A stretch of 47,085 nucleotides of DNA from Deltaproteobacteria bacterium (GCA_021847245.1 JAJZUC010000001.1:1-47085); one strand, 5' to 3'; counted from the stretch's first letter, positions 18,851 through 29,644 are shown. Notes: a model not told the origin generated them from the letters alone. Program-made: numbers and translations.

Positions 18851-19243
18851 CTACCCGTTCCGCTGCCCCATGGCGGGGACGAACGCTGCGAGGAGTTCAT
18901 CGTACGTGACCGGCTTCGCGATGGCGCCGGCGAAGCCGAACCGCCGGAAGTCAGTCATGCACGGGTCGTCGGGGTAGCCGCTCGATATGAAGGCCCGTAC
19001 CCGCGGGTCAAGTTCGAGAAGCCGCGCCACGAGTTCCTTTCCGCCGAAGCTCCCGGGAATGTTCAGATCCATGATGACCGCGTCGAAGCGTTGTCCCTCG
19101 GCAAGCCCCCGGCGGTAGAGTTCCACCGCCCGCGGGCCGTCGGCCGCACAGGTCACGTCGAAGCCGAGGCGTTTGAGAGCGTACTCTACAAGGAACAGGA
19201 CATCGTCGTCGTCGTCGACGACCAGCACCCTCTGTTTCACCAC
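18851..19243 (-). CDS. Stand-alone response regulator receiver protein
   Basis: A single REC domain of 130 residues with no output domain. The acidic pocket (VLVVDDDDDVLF), the phosphoacceptor Asp59 in VIMDLNIPG, the switch residues in ISSGY and the lysine in IAKPV are all present. I prefer a GTG start at 19243 because GGAG lies eight bases upstream; an ATG at 19282 would add 13 poorly supported residues. It closely resembles the C-terminal receiver of the divergent hybrid kinase (same VIMDL.IPG..GGKE and SSGY.(D/N)DP.M segments), so the two probably arose by duplication and may be phosphorylated by the same kinase. Confidence 0.85.
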   Translation of the reverse strand: MVKQRVLVVDDDDDVLFLVEYALKRLGFDVTCAADGPRAVELYRRGLAEGQRFDAVIMDLNIPGSFGGKELVARLLELDPRVRAFISSGYPDDPCMTDFRRFGFAGAIAKPVTYDELLAAFVPAMGQRNG

Positions 19244-19413
19244 AGTGTGATCTCCATTCCGGTCATTTCCGTCTGTGAGCATCGTCGGTATCGAAAAAAT
19301 AATTCAATAGATTCTTCGGATTTCCGATGAGTGTATCATATTCGTTCCCAGATTTAACTAATTGTGTTGCTACCTGTCGTGTGTTGTCACAGGATGAAGC
19401 GAGTGTGAGGACT

Positions 19414-21438
19414 ATGTGGAAATGCTCGGAAAAGGATAATGCGGTCGGGAGGCCCCCGACAGGTCCCGGCGATCCCTGTTCGTGCCCGAATTGTTACCCC
19501 GAGCTGCAGAAACGGCTGCGGGAGCTCGAGGAAGCCCGGGAAGCCCTTGCCGTGGCCAACCGGGAGCTGCACGAGAGCAGAGAGCTTCTGAACGCCATCA
19601 TCGAGTCGATTCCGAATCCGATTTTCTTCAAGAACGCCCGGGGGATCTACGAGAATTGCAATCGCGCCTTCAGCGAGTTCCTGGGGATCCCGAAGGAGCG
19701 GCTCATCGGTTCGACGGTCTATGATGTCGCACCCGCCGAACTCGCCGCGGTCTACCACCGGGCCGATCTGGAGCTGATGGCGGAGCACGGCACCCAGGTC
19801 TACGAGGCCAAGGTGCGTTACGCCGACGGCCAGCTCCATGACGTTATCTTCTACAAGTCGACCATCCTGCAGGAGGGGGGGGCGCTGCGGGGGCTCGTGG
19901 GGGTCATGCTCGACATTACCGACCGGACCCGCGCCGAGGAGGCCCTCCGGGAGAGCGAGAGGCAGCTCAGGCTCATTTTCGAGACCTCCCAGGCCGGGAT
20001 CATTCTCGTTGCCGCCGACGGGACCATCCAGTTCGCCAACCGGCAGATGGCGGAGATGTTCGGCTGCCTCCTGGAGGAGCTGATCGGCAGCCGTTATCCC
20101 GACCGGATCCATCCCGACGAGCGGGAGACGGGCAGCTCCCGGATGAGACGGCTCATCGGCGGCGAGGTCGATCACGTCGCCACGGAGCGGCATTACCTGC
20201 GGGCCGACGGAAGCAGCTTCTGGGGGTACCTTTCGGGGAAGAGACTGGAGAATCCCGACGGCAGCTTCCAGTCGCTTCTCGGCATCATTGCGGATATCAC
20301 CGAGCTGAAGGATGCCCGGGAGGAGCTGCTGCGGGCGCACAAGCTGGAATCCCTGGGGGTTCTCGCCGGCGGGATCGCCCACGATTTCAACAACATGCTG
20401 ACCGGCATCCTCGGCAACGTCTCCCTGGCCCGGATGATCATCCCGGCGGACCATGAGGCACACCCCCTGCTTGGACGGGCCCAGAAGGCCTCGGAACGTG
20501 CCCGGGCTCTGACCCAGCAGCTGCTCACCTTTTCGCGGGGGGGAGCCCCCGTGAAGAAGGTGACCTCCCTGGCGCAACTGATCACGGAGTCGGCCACCTT
20601 TGCGCTCCGGGGATCCAACGTCCGCTGCATGTTTGCCATTCCGGACGACCTCTGGCCGGTGGAGGCCGACCCCGGCCAGTTCAGCCAGGTGGTCAGCAAC
20701 CTGGTCCTCAACGCCGACCAGGCAATGCCCGATGGCGGCGTGGTCGCCATCACGGCGGAGAATGTCGACAAGGGGGCGGGCGAGGGGAGGATGGTCCGGA
20801 TTTCCTTCGAGGATACGGGGATCGGCATCCCCGGGAAATACCTGTCGCGGATCTTCGACCCGTACTTTTCCACCAAGCAGCAGGGGAGCGGTCTCGGCCT
20901 CGCCACGGTCTACTCCATCGTCCGCAAGCACGGGGGGACGATCCGCGTCGACTCGCAGCCGGGGAAGGGGACCCTCTTCGTGGCGGAGCTTCCCGCCGCC
21001 GATACGGCGCTTCCCCCGCAGGAGCCTCCCCCGGCCGGCCGTCCCCGCGGTTCGGAGCGGATTCTGGTCATGGATGACGACGAATTCATTCTCGATATGG
21101 TGGACGCCGCCCTGAGGCTCCTCGGCTACCGGGTCGTCACCTGCCGCGAAGGGGGGGAGGCGTTGCGGCTCTACCGCGGGGAGATGGCGAAGGGGACCCC
21201 TTTCGACGCCGTCATCATGGACCTCACGATCCCGGGGGGGAAGGGGGGGAAGGAGGCGGTGGCGCAGCTGCGGGAACTCGATCCCGCAGCCCGGGTGATC
21301 GTTTCGAGCGGCTATTCGAACGATCCGATCATGGCGCACTACGCCGATTACGGCTTTGACGGCTCCGTTGGCAAACCCTACAACGTGGAGCAGCTGGGAA
21401 GCGTGCTGCGTGAGGTCCTCGGCACGGCGGAGGGGTGA
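19414..21438 (+). CDS. PAS-PAS hybrid sensor histidine kinase with C-terminal receiver
   Basis: A soluble-looking 674-residue hybrid kinase. After a cysteine-containing start (CSCPNCYPE) and a short coiled coil come two PAS domains (about 60-175 and 185-300). The HisKA box HDFNNML has His323, and the ATPase domain has the N box LVLNADQAMPDGG and G boxes DTGIGIP and GSGLGLA. A receiver domain follows with acceptor Asp603 in VIMDLTIPGG. No membrane segment is visible, so the signal is probably cytoplasmic, such as redox or a small ligand through PAS. I start at ATG 19414 (GAGG upstream) rather than 19327. It is divergent from the stand-alone receiver and ends at a terminator. Confidence 0.87.
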   Translation: MWKCSEKDNAVGRPPTGPGDPCSCPNCYPELQKRLRELEEAREALAVANRELHESRELLNAIIESIPNPIFFKNARGIYENCNRAFSEFLGIPKERLIGSTVYDVAPAELAAVYHRADLELMAEHGTQVYEAKVRYADGQLHDVIFYKSTILQEGGALRGLVGVMLDITDRTRAEEALRESERQLRLIFETSQAGIILVAADGTIQFANRQMAEMFGCLLEELIGSRYPDRIHPDERETGSSRMRRLIGGEVDHVATERHYLRADGSSFWGYLSGKRLENPDGSFQSLLGIIADITELKDAREELLRAHKLESLGVLAGGIAHDFNNMLTGILGNVSLARMIIPADHEAHPLLGRAQKASERARALTQQLLTFSRGGAPVKKVTSLAQLITESATFALRGSNVRCMFAIPDDLWPVEADPGQFSQVVSNLVLNADQAMPDGGVVAITAENVDKGAGEGRMVRISFEDTGIGIPGKYLSRIFDPYFSTKQQGSGLGLATVYSIVRKHGGTIRVDSQPGKGTLFVAELPAADTALPPQEPPPAGRPRGSERILVMDDDEFILDMVDAALRLLGYRVVTCREGGEALRLYRGEMAKGTPFDAVIMDLTIPGGKGGKEAVAQLRELDPAARVIVSSGYSNDPIMAHYADYGFDGSVGKPYNVEQLGSVLREVLGTAEG

Positions 21439-21476
21439 TGGACGGGATCCCCGCCCGGCTGCCGTGCGCAAAAGAA

Positions 21477-21507
21477 AAAAGCCCCGACCGGGAAGGTCGG
21501 GGCTTTT
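21477..21507. terminator. Bidirectional rho-independent terminator
   Basis: GCCCCGACC (21481-21489) pairs with GGTCGGGGC (21495-21503) around a five-base loop, with AAAA before and TTTT after. It separates the converging hybrid kinase gene and purC and serves both. Confidence 0.85.
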
Positions 21508-21526
21508 CTGCATGGGGGAAGCGCGG

Positions 21527-22417
21527 TTACTTGCCCTTTCCGGTCAGCTTGACCAGGGCCTCCATGTACTTCTCGGCGGTCTTGCGGACGATCTCGTCGG
21601 GGAGCGGCGGGGCGGGGGCGGTCTTGTTCCAGTCGAGGGTCTCCAGGTAGTCCCGCAGGAACTGCTTGTCGAACGAGGGCTGGGGGCCGCCCGGGCGGTA
21701 GCTCTCCTTGGGCCAGAACCGGGAGGAGTCGGGGGTCATGCATTCGTCGATGATGATCAGTTCGCCGTTGTAGATGCCGTACTCGAACTTGGTGTCGGCG
21801 ATGATGATCCCCTTGGTGTCGGCGATGTCGCGGGCCCGCTTGTAGATGGCGATGGTGATGTCCCGGACCTTTTCGGCGGTCTCCCTCCCCACCAGCTCCA
21901 CCATCCTGTCGAAGGAGATGTTCTCGTCGTGGGTGCCGAGCTCGGCCTTGGTGGAGGGGGTGAAGATCGGCTCTTCGAGCTTGTCCGACTCCACCAGCCC
22001 GGCCGGGAGCTTGATGCCGCAGATGGCGCCGGTCGCCTTGTAATCCTTCCACCCCGAGCCGGAGATGTAGCCGCGGACGATGCACTCGGCCGGGAGCGGG
22101 GTCGCCTTTTTCACGAGCATGGAGCGCCCTTCGAGGACATCGGCGTACTTCCGGCACTCGGCCGGGAAATCCTTCACCTCGGTGGAGATGATGTGGTTCG
22201 GGATGATGTCCTCCATCTGGCGGAACCAGAAGGCGGAGATCTGGGTCAGGACGTACCCCTTGTCGGGAATCCCCTCGTTCATGATGACGTCGAAGGCCGA
22301 GATCCGGTCGGTGGTGACGATGAGCAGCGCGTCGCCCAGGTCGTAGATGTCGCGGACCTTGCCGCGGCCGGCGAGCTTGAGGTCGGGAAAGTCGGTCTGC
22401 AGAACAAGTTGTGACAT
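21527..22417 (-). CDS. purC: Phosphoribosylaminoimidazole-succinocarboxamide synthase (SAICAR synthetase)
   Basis: Purine biosynthesis enzyme joining CAIR and aspartate with ATP to give SAICAR. The 296-residue protein has the family landmarks [13 protein letters not shown] (nucleotide loop), [39 protein letters not shown] and [15 protein letters not shown]. The length fits the longer form of PurC, as in yeast-type and many deltaproteobacterial enzymes. The ATG at 22417 has AGGAG eight bases upstream. It is read on the same strand as the PpiD-like gene, 94 bases after that gene's stop, with a hairpin-forming repeat between them. Confidence 0.95.
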   Translation of the reverse strand: MSQLVLQTDFPDLKLAGRGKVRDIYDLGDALLIVTTDRISAFDVIMNEGIPDKGYVLTQISAFWFRQMEDIIPNHIISTEVKDFPAECRKYADVLEGRSMLVKKATPLPAECIVRGYISGSGWKDYKATGAICGIKLPAGLVESDKLEEPIFTPSTKAELGTHDENISFDRMVELVGRETAEKVRDITIAIYKRARDIADTKGIIIADTKFEYGIYNGELIIIDECMTPDSSRFWPKESYRPGGPQPSFDKQFLRDYLETLDWNKTAPAPPLPDEIVRKTAEKYMEALVKLTGKGK

Positions 22418-22440
22418 AAGAAAGACTCCTTTGTAAGAGT

Positions 22441-22506
22441 GTTCAAAGTTCAAGGTTCCAAGTTCAAGACAGACGACTTCTGAACCTTGAACGTTGAACG
22501 TTGAAC
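22441..22506. repeat. GTTCAA/TTGAAC intergenic hairpin repeat
   Basis: Several GTTCAA units on the left half and TTGAAC units on the right half. GTTCAAGGTTC at 22448-22458 is the exact complement of GAACCTTGAAC at 22482-22492. It lies just after the PpiD-like gene and before purC, and may act as a transcript-end stabiliser or weak terminator. Similar TTCAA-rich palindromes are common between genes in this group, by recollection. Confidence 0.6.
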
Positions 22507-22511
22507 CGTTG

Positions 22512-24098
22512 CTAATCCTTTTGCAGGGCGGGGTTGATCTCGATCTTGGCCTTGGCCCGGAGCTCCTTGAGCCACTTCTGGATCTCTTCCTCCTGCTTCT
22601 GCGGCAGGATCTGCTGCTTGATCTTCTCCTTCTCGGCGGCGAAGGCGGCGGCGTTGCGCTCGGTGCGCTGCTTGAGCCGGAAGGCGACCCAGCGGGCCCC
22701 GACTTTCACCGGTGCCGGCGGGGCGGGGGCCTTGTCGGTGAGGTTGAAGGCCGCCTCCATCAGTTCGGGGGAGGGACCGACGTTCGGCACGTTCCCCTTG
22801 GGGTCGAAGGCGAAGCTCACGGTCTGCTGGAGTTTCAGCCCCGCCGTCTCCCCCTTGGCAAGCCTGGCCTGGATCTCCTCGGCCCGCTTCCTGGCGAGTT
22901 CCACCGCCTTTGCCGCCTTTGCCTTCTCTTCCACCCGGGCGCGGATCTGGGCGAGGGGGGGGACTTCAGAGGGCTGGCGCTCCTTGAGCTTCAGGATGTA
23001 GATTCCCTTCGGTGTCTCCACCGGACCGCCGAGTTCGTTCTGCTTGAGGAGGAACGCCCGCTTCACCACTTCCGGATCGCCGGCCAGGGCCGGTGCCGGC
23101 TGTTGGGCGGTGAAGGCCGTTGTCTCCTCGACTTTGGCGCCGAGGGCTTTGGCTACCGCCGCGAGGTCCCCCGTCGCCTTGTTCCTGTTGATGGCCTCCG
23201 CCGCCGTTTCGTATGCCTGCTGCCCCGCCTTGAAGCGTCGCGCCTCTTCCGTAACCTTATCCTTTACCTCGGCCAGCGGGAGGATGCCGCTTTTCCCCTG
23301 GTAGCGGTCGATGTGTTTCTGGTACCACGACTGGATCTCCGCCTCGGAGACGCTCACGTTGCCGGCTCCTTGGGCGGGGTCCACGTGGACGTAGGTCAGA
23401 CTGATCTTTTCGGGGCTCTTGAACTCGCCGGCGTTTTTGGCGAGGTAATCGGTCAGTTCCTGGTCGGTGAGCCTGATCTCACCCTTTACATCGTCGGGGG
23501 AGACGGTGGCCACGAGGAGATCGACGGTGTCGTTCTTCTTCCTGAAGAGCTTCAGGGCCTCGTCGTCGGTAACCTGGGCCCGCGCCTTGACCTTCTCCCG
23601 GGCCTTCTGGACCATGAGCTCTTCCTTCTGGCTCTCTTCGAAGTCCTTCGGGGTGAGGCGGTTGGCGCTCAGGACCTGGAGGTACTGGTTGAAGTCGAAC
23701 GAGCCGTTCTTCTGAAAGCTCGGGATGGCGGCGATCGCTTTCTGGACGTCGTCCTTGGAGACGCTGATCCCCATATCCTTCGCGGCATTGCGGGCAAGCG
23801 TGGCGTCGATGAGGGTGTCGATCGCCTGCTTCTTGAGGTTGAGCTGCTTCTCCACCTCCGGAGGCATCGATCCTCCGTAGATCTGGGCGTAGATGTCGCG
23901 CAACCGGTAATAGGTCCGCTGGAACTCTTCGTAGGTGATCTTCGTCCCGTCGACCTTGACGGCGTAGCTCGACGGGGTGAGGGCATGGTCGCCTTTCCCC
24001 CACACCAGGAAGATGGTGCCGAGGAAGGAGAGGACGATGATGCCGAAGACGACCTTGATGACGATGGACTGCTTGTACTTCCGCATGATGCCGAGCAT
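22512..24098 (-). CDS. Membrane-anchored periplasmic peptidyl-prolyl isomerase (PpiD/SurA-like)
   Basis: A 528-residue foldase. The N-terminus has one membrane anchor ([20 protein letters not shown], about residues 12-31) with a basic cytoplasmic start, leaving the rest in the periplasm. A SurA/PpiD-type chaperone region follows ([20 protein letters not shown], then [13 protein letters not shown]). A parvulin-like region near 240-390 is divergent. PpiD-type proteins help secreted and outer-membrane proteins fold on leaving the Sec channel. The start at 24098 has AAGGAG upstream; the frame is open to 24161 without support. It is divergent from mreB. A second, unrelated PpiC protein lies in the cytochrome cluster. 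Confidence 0.83.
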   Translation of the reverse strand: MLGIMRKYKQSIVIKVVFGIIVLSFLGTIFLVWGKGDHALTPSSYAVKVDGTKITYEEFQRTYYRLRDIYAQIYGGSMPPEVEKQLNLKKQAIDTLIDATLARNAAKDMGISVSKDDVQKAIAAIPSFQKNGSFDFNQYLQVLSANRLTPKDFEESQKEELMVQKAREKVKARAQVTDDEALKLFRKKNDTVDLLVATVSPDDVKGEIRLTDQELTDYLAKNAGEFKSPEKISLTYVHVDPAQGAGNVSVSEAEIQSWYQKHIDRYQGKSGILPLAEVKDKVTEEARRFKAGQQAYETAAEAINRNKATGDLAAVAKALGAKVEETTAFTAQQPAPALAGDPEVVKRAFLLKQNELGGPVETPKGIYILKLKERQPSEVPPLAQIRARVEEKAKAAKAVELARKRAEEIQARLAKGETAGLKLQQTVSFAFDPKGNVPNVGPSPELMEAAFNLTDKAPAPPAPVKVGARWVAFRLKQRTERNAAAFAAEKEKIKQQILPQKQEEEIQKWLKELRAKAKIEINPALQKD

Positions 24099-24294
24099 TC
24101 GCGAGGACTCCTTTTGGCCGGGTGAATTCGGTGAAAACCCCTGAAAATAACGGGTGAGCATACTACTATAAGTCGGAACGCAAAATCAATCATATACAAT
24201 ATCCCGCCGTTTTCCCCCTTGCATGGCCAGGGCCTTTCTGTTACCATCCAACGCTTCGAAAAACCTCATGTATCTGCATGAATGAAAGGATTAA

Positions 24295-25341
<1,047 letters not shown>

Positions 25342-25383
25342 TACTTCCGTACCCGGCCGGTCCGCCCGGCCGATTCGACATGG

Positions 25384-25444
25384 GAACCGCATCGACGCCG
25401 CGGTGGAGGGGGATGATCCCCAGCCGCGGTCGTCCATGCGGTTC
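25384..25444. other. Long imperfect stem-loop between mreB and the GT2 gene
   Basis: GAACCGCAT (25384-25392) pairs with ATGCGGTTC (25436-25444). Inside it GACG-CCGCGG (25394-25403) pairs with CCGCGGTCGTC (25424-25434, one bulged base), and the tip GGGGATGATCCCC folds on itself. A TTTT run follows at 25448. It could be a partial terminator or an RNA-processing site reducing transcription into the downstream genes. Confidence 0.6.
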
Positions 25445-25495
25445 ATCCTTTTCGTGACGCGCTGCCGGTTATCCGTTCACGGACGCAATCGTTCC

Positions 25496-26557
25496 ATGGA
25501 ACCTTTCGACGTCGACATACTCCTGCCGGTCTGGAACCGTCCGGTGGACACCCGCAACTGCCTCGTCACCCTCATGGCCACGGCGCCGGCGGCCCGCATC
25601 ATCCTTATCGACAACGGGAGCGACCGGGAGACCGAACGGCTGCTGGAGGAGTTTGCCGAGGTGCTGGGGGAGCGGGCGCTTTACCTCAAGACCTCGGTCA
25701 ACCAGGGACTGGTCAGGTCGATTAACCGGGGACTGGAGCGGGCCGAGGCGTCCTGCGTGGTCATCGTCCGCAACACGACCGTCGTGGCCGAGGGGTGGCT
25801 CGATCCGATGCTGGAGCTTGTCGCCTCCCGCCCGGAGGTCGGGCTGGTGGTGCCGCGCCTGGAGCAGGCCTTCCCGCAGCGGCGGGAGAAACCGGGGCGC
25901 TCCGGGCCGGCGGTGACGGAAGTTTCCCATGGTTCGTTCGCGGCGCTCCTCGTCCGCAAGAAACTCCTGGAGTCGATCGGCGGCTTCGACGAGGAGCTGG
26001 ACGGCGGCGTCTGGTGCCTCAAGGATTATTCCCGCCGCGCGCTGCGGGCGGGCTTTCTCACCTGTGCGGCCGAAGGGGTGACGGTAACCTGTGAGGACGA
26101 TGCCCCGCTCGGCTCCGCGGCGAGGCGCGAGGAGACGGTGCGCCGGAGCGCCGCCACCTGCGAGACCCGCTGGGGGCGCGACGAGTCGTTCTGCGTCTAC
26201 TGGCCCAATGATGCCGATCCCGAGGAGGTGCGCGCGAGATTTCCCGTGCTCCTGCGTGGGGCCCGGATGGGGCACCGTTTTACGGTCATCGTCCACGGGG
26301 CGCTGCACAACGCGCTGCTCCGGGCAGGGTACGGCTCACTGCACCGCAGCATCGCCATCGAGCCGCTCCCCCGGTTCTTCGCCGCGGGAGAGCTTCGCCG
26401 GATTGTGGCACGGGTGACGGCCCGGGAGGGAGAGACGACGGTCGTTGCCGGTCTCGACGGGCTCGTCGTCCCGGCAGAGGATGCCAGGCCCTTTGGCTGG
26501 CTGGAGGGGGCGATCCGCCTGCGGGAGGAATCCTGCTACCGCAGCGCAGGCGCGTAA
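25496..26557 (+). CDS. Glycosyltransferase family 2 protein
   Basis: A 353-residue GT-A fold protein. The first ~220 residues are GT2-like: VDILLPVWNRPVDTRNCL, IILIDNGSDRETERLL, NQGLVRSINRGLERA, and the loop VIVRNTTVVAEGWLDPM, where the usual DxD-type metal site reads less canonically (RNTT). FDEELDGGVWCLKDYSRRAL is the acceptor-side ED-like segment. The C-terminal ~130 residues are not typical GT2 and may be a specificity domain. The ATG at 25496 matches the beginning of the fold; the frame open from 25403 crosses the stem-loop. It probably adds a sugar to lipopolysaccharide, given the heptose genes that follow. Substrate unknown; the altered metal site leaves activity uncertain. Confidence 0.75.
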   Translation: MEPFDVDILLPVWNRPVDTRNCLVTLMATAPAARIILIDNGSDRETERLLEEFAEVLGERALYLKTSVNQGLVRSINRGLERAEASCVVIVRNTTVVAEGWLDPMLELVASRPEVGLVVPRLEQAFPQRREKPGRSGPAVTEVSHGSFAALLVRKKLLESIGGFDEELDGGVWCLKDYSRRALRAGFLTCAAEGVTVTCEDDAPLGSAARREETVRRSAATCETRWGRDESFCVYWPNDADPEEVRARFPVLLRGARMGHRFTVIVHGALHNALLRAGYGSLHRSIAIEPLPRFFAAGELRRIVARVTAREGETTVVAGLDGLVVPAEDARPFGWLEGAIRLREESCYRSAGA

Positions 26558-26625
26558 ATCGGGGTGACACGATCATCCCGTTCGGTTAGAGTAGGCGAAG
26601 TCCAGACAGTCAGCAGGAGGATGCG

Positions 26626-27195
26626 ATGCTCGAAGAAATCACGAACCAGCTCCGTTCCCACCGCGAGGTGATGGAGGCGGTGGAGCGGGAGCTGGCGCCG
26701 CAGGTGGCCGTCTTCGCCGGGATGCTCGTCGACGCGTTCCGGAGAGGGAAGAAGCTCCTCGCCATGGGAAACGGCGGCTCGGCGGCCGATGCCCAGCACT
26801 TCGCCGCGGAAATTGTGAGTCGCTTCAGGATGGAGCGCCGGGGGTTGCCGGCCATCGCCCTTACCACCGATACCTCGATCCTCACCGCCATCGGCAACGA
26901 TTACGGGTTCTACGCCGTCTTCCGCCGCCAGGTGGAGGCGCTGGCCGACGAGGGGGACGTGGTGGTCGGTATCTCCACCAGCGGTTCGTCGAGGAACGTG
27001 CAGCTGGCGCTGGAGCTCGCCAACGAACGGGGGTGCCTGACCGTCGGGCTCCTGGGGCGTGGCGGCGGTACCATCAGGGAGCTGGTCGACCTGGCGCTGA
27101 CGGTGCCGAGCCCCGATACCCCCCGGGTTCAGGAGGGGCATATCACCATCATTCATATCGTCTGCGACCTGGTGGAGAAGGGGCTCTTCGCATGA
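26626..27195 (+). CDS. gmhA: Phosphoheptose isomerase (sedoheptulose-7-phosphate isomerase)
   Basis: First enzyme of ADP-heptose synthesis: it converts sedoheptulose 7-phosphate to D-glycero-manno-heptose 7-phosphate in the cytoplasm. The 189-residue SIS-domain protein has [29 protein letters not shown] and the C-terminal [15 protein letters not shown], all typical of GmhA. AGGAGG precedes the ATG. Its TGA overlaps the next start by four bases. hldE and gmhB follow, completing the route to ADP-heptose apart from the last epimerase (HldD), which is not in the window. Confidence 0.94.
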   Translation: MLEEITNQLRSHREVMEAVERELAPQVAVFAGMLVDAFRRGKKLLAMGNGGSAADAQHFAAEIVSRFRMERRGLPAIALTTDTSILTAIGNDYGFYAVFRRQVEALADEGDVVVGISTSGSSRNVQLALELANERGCLTVGLLGRGGGTIRELVDLALTVPSPDTPRVQEGHITIIHIVCDLVEKGLFA

Positions 27196-28142
27196 AATAC
27201 CGCCCCGTCGACCTTGCGGGGGTCCGGACGTACCCCATCGCCGAGCGGAAGAACAAGGTGAGCATTTCGCGGGATTTCGCCCGCCCGGTCTTCGCCGGGA
27301 TGAGCGTTGCCGGCCTGCTGGCATCAATGCCGGCACAGCTCGGCGCCGAGGCCCTGGCAGGGGTCATCGAGGCGGTGGCCGGCGCCCGGGAGAAGGGAAA
27401 GCCGGTCATCTTCGCCATGGGGGCCCACGTCATCAAGTGCGGGCTCCAGCCGGTGCTGAAGAGCCTCATCGAGGCGGACGTCATCACCGCCGTCGCCCTT
27501 AACGGCGCCGGCTCGGTTCACGACTACGAGCTGTCGCTCATCGGCGAGACGAGCGAGGATGTGGGGGCGGTGCTCCACTGCGGCACCTTCGGCATGGCCG
27601 AGGAGACGGGGCGCGACCTCAACCGGGCCCTCAAGGCGGGGGTCGCCCGGGGGATGGGGTACGGCGAGGCGGTGGGGCGCTTCATCATCGAAAACGGCAA
27701 CCCCCACCGGGAGTGGAGCCTCATCGCCACCTGCGTGGAGCGCGACATTCCGGTCACGGTCCACGCGGCGCTAGGCACCGACATCATCCACCAGCACCCC
27801 GAGGCCGACGGCGCCGTCATCGGCGAGGCGACCTTCCGGGACTTCCGGCTCCTCACCTCGGTGGTGGCGGATCTGGGGGACGGCGGGGTCTACCTGAACG
27901 TCGGGAGCGCGGTGCTCCTCCCCGAGGTCTTCCTCAAGGCCCTCTCCATCGCCCAGAACCTGGGGCACCACGTGGACCATTTCTCCACCGCCAATTTCGA
28001 CATGCAGCAGCACTACCGCCCGCTCCAGAACGTAGTGAAGCGACCCACCTCGGGGAAGGGGCGCGGCTACACCATCACCGGCCACCACGAGATCATGATC
28101 CCGCTCCTGGCGGCGGGGATCCTCGACCGGCTCGGCCGGTAG
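27192..28142 (+). CDS. Deoxyhypusine-synthase-like conserved protein of unknown function
   Basis: A 316-residue cytoplasmic protein. The segments [36 protein letters not shown] and [10 protein letters not shown] are conserved blocks of a family that I recall as distantly related to deoxyhypusine synthase (NAD-binding Rossmann-like fold); that link is tentative. Bacteria of this group lack eIF5A, so a true hypusine role is unlikely. The ATG overlaps the gmhA stop (ATGA), and hldE begins 19 bases after its end, so it is embedded in the ADP-heptose operon and is probably made with those enzymes. A role in heptose or nucleotide-sugar metabolism is inference from position only. Confidence 0.65.
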   Translation: MKYRPVDLAGVRTYPIAERKNKVSISRDFARPVFAGMSVAGLLASMPAQLGAEALAGVIEAVAGAREKGKPVIFAMGAHVIKCGLQPVLKSLIEADVITAVALNGAGSVHDYELSLIGETSEDVGAVLHCGTFGMAEETGRDLNRALKAGVARGMGYGEAVGRFIIENGNPHREWSLIATCVERDIPVTVHAALGTDIIHQHPEADGAVIGEATFRDFRLLTSVVADLGDGGVYLNVGSAVLLPEVFLKALSIAQNLGHHVDHFSTANFDMQQHYRPLQNVVKRPTSGKGRGYTITGHHEIMIPLLAAGILDRLGR

Positions 28143-28161
28143 CGCACCAGACGGAGTCACC

Positions 28162-29634
28162 ATGGAACGCAAAGACGTTGAATCACTCTTCGCCCGCGCC
28201 CGGGAGATCAGGACCCTGGTCATCGGCGACCTGATGCTCGACGAATACCTCTGGGGGAAGGCGGAGCGGATCTCCCCCGAGGCGCCGGTGCAGGTGGTGG
28301 ATGTCGCCCGCGAGGAGATCCGGATCGGCGGGGCGGGGAACGTGGCCAACAACCTCGTGGCCCTGGGGTGCCCGGTGAGCGTGGCGAGTGTCATCGGCGG
28401 CGACGAGAACGGCACCATCCTCCTCCACGCCTTTTCCGGCAAGGGGGTCGATGTGGCGGGGGTCTTCGAGGATCCCCTCCGGGCCACGAGCCGCAAGACC
28501 CGGGTGCTGGCCGCCAACCAGCAGATCGTCCGGATCGACCGGGAGTCGCGGGAAGCGATCGGGGGGGCGTGGGAGCAGAAGATCATCGACTTCCTGCAGG
28601 CAAGTGGGGATGAGTTCGCCGTTATCCTCATCTCCGACTACCTCAAGGGGGTGCTGACCCCGGCGCTGCTCGCCGCCATCATCGGTTTTGCCCGGGAGCA
28701 CGGCATTCCCGTGGTCGTCGATCCGAAGGGGAGCGACTACACCAAGTATCGCGGCGCCACCCTCCTCACCCCGAACCGCAAGGAGGCCGAGGCGGCGTCG
28801 GGGATCGCCATCCGGGACGAGGAGAGCCTTCGCCGGGCGGGGGCGCGGCTCCTGGAGACGGCCGACCTGACGGCCCTCGTGATCACCCGGAGCGAAGCGG
28901 GGATGTCGCTCTTCCTGCGGGGAGGGGAGGTGGTCCATATCCCGACCTTCGCCCGGGAGGTCTTCGACGTGACCGGTGCCGGCGACACGGTGCTGGCGGT
29001 CCTGGGGATGGCCCTGGCCGGCAAGGCCTCGTTCGCCGACGCGGCCCGGCTCGCCAACGTGGCGGCGGGAGTGGCGGTCGGGAAGGTGGGGACCTCCACG
29101 GTCTCCCCGGCGGAGATCGTCGGCTCCCTCGGCTTGCATCACGGCGACAGCGACACCAAGATCAAGAATCTCGACGTCCTGGCGGAGATCATCGCGGCGG
29201 AGAAGGGGCGGGGACGGCGGATCGTCTTCACCAACGGCTGCTTCGACCTCCTCCACGTGGGGCACGTGAAATACCTGCAGAAGGCGAAGAGCTTCGGCGA
29301 CATCCTGGTGCTGGGGCTCAACAGCGATGCCTCGGTGCGCCGGCTCAAGGGGGAGAAGCGCCCCCTCATCGGCGAGGAGGAGCGGGCCCATATCCTGGCG
29401 GCGCTCGACTGCATCGACTACGTGGTGATCTTCGACGAGGATACGCCGCTGCGGCTCATCGAGACCCTCCGGCCGGCGGTGCTCGTCAAGGGAGGGGACT
29501 ACACCCCGGAGGGGGTGGTCGGCCGGGAGGTGGTGGAGTCCTACGGCGGCCGGGTGGAGCTGGTGCAGTTCGTCGACGGCCGATCCACCACGAACATCAT
29601 CGAGAAGATTCTCAACAGCTACGGCCAGGAGTGA
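28162..29634 (+). CDS. hldE: Bifunctional heptose 7-phosphate kinase / heptose 1-phosphate adenylyltransferase
   Basis: Two-domain enzyme of ADP-heptose synthesis. Residues ~1-325 are a PfkB-type kinase (GDLMLDEYLWGKAERISPEA, GGAGNVANNL, and the catalytic DVTGAGDTVLAVL), which makes heptose 1,7-bisphosphate. Residues ~350-490 are a cytidylyltransferase-like domain (FTNGCFDLLHVGHVKYL with the HxGH motif; later GRSTTNII), which adds AMP to heptose 1-phosphate after GmhB acts. The 490-residue length equals the fused HldE form. Start ATG at 28162. gmhB begins 10 bases after its stop. Confidence 0.96.
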   Translation: MERKDVESLFARAREIRTLVIGDLMLDEYLWGKAERISPEAPVQVVDVAREEIRIGGAGNVANNLVALGCPVSVASVIGGDENGTILLHAFSGKGVDVAGVFEDPLRATSRKTRVLAANQQIVRIDRESREAIGGAWEQKIIDFLQASGDEFAVILISDYLKGVLTPALLAAIIGFAREHGIPVVVDPKGSDYTKYRGATLLTPNRKEAEAASGIAIRDEESLRRAGARLLETADLTALVITRSEAGMSLFLRGGEVVHIPTFAREVFDVTGAGDTVLAVLGMALAGKASFADAARLANVAAGVAVGKVGTSTVSPAEIVGSLGLHHGDSDTKIKNLDVLAEIIAAEKGRGRRIVFTNGCFDLLHVGHVKYLQKAKSFGDILVLGLNSDASVRRLKGEKRPLIGEEERAHILAALDCIDYVVIFDEDTPLRLIETLRPAVLVKGGDYTPEGVVGREVVESYGGRVELVQFVDGRSTTNIIEKILNSYGQE

Positions 29635-29644
29635 GGGACGGGGA

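Noticed and set aside
19387-21513. 708-codon minus-strand frame opposite the hybrid kinase
   Set aside because: Antisense shadow; no recognisable motif, and the plus strand has every kinase and receiver motif.
22494-24125. 543-codon plus-strand frame opposite the PpiD-like gene
   Set aside because: Leu/Gly/Val/Asp-rich antisense translation without any family motif.
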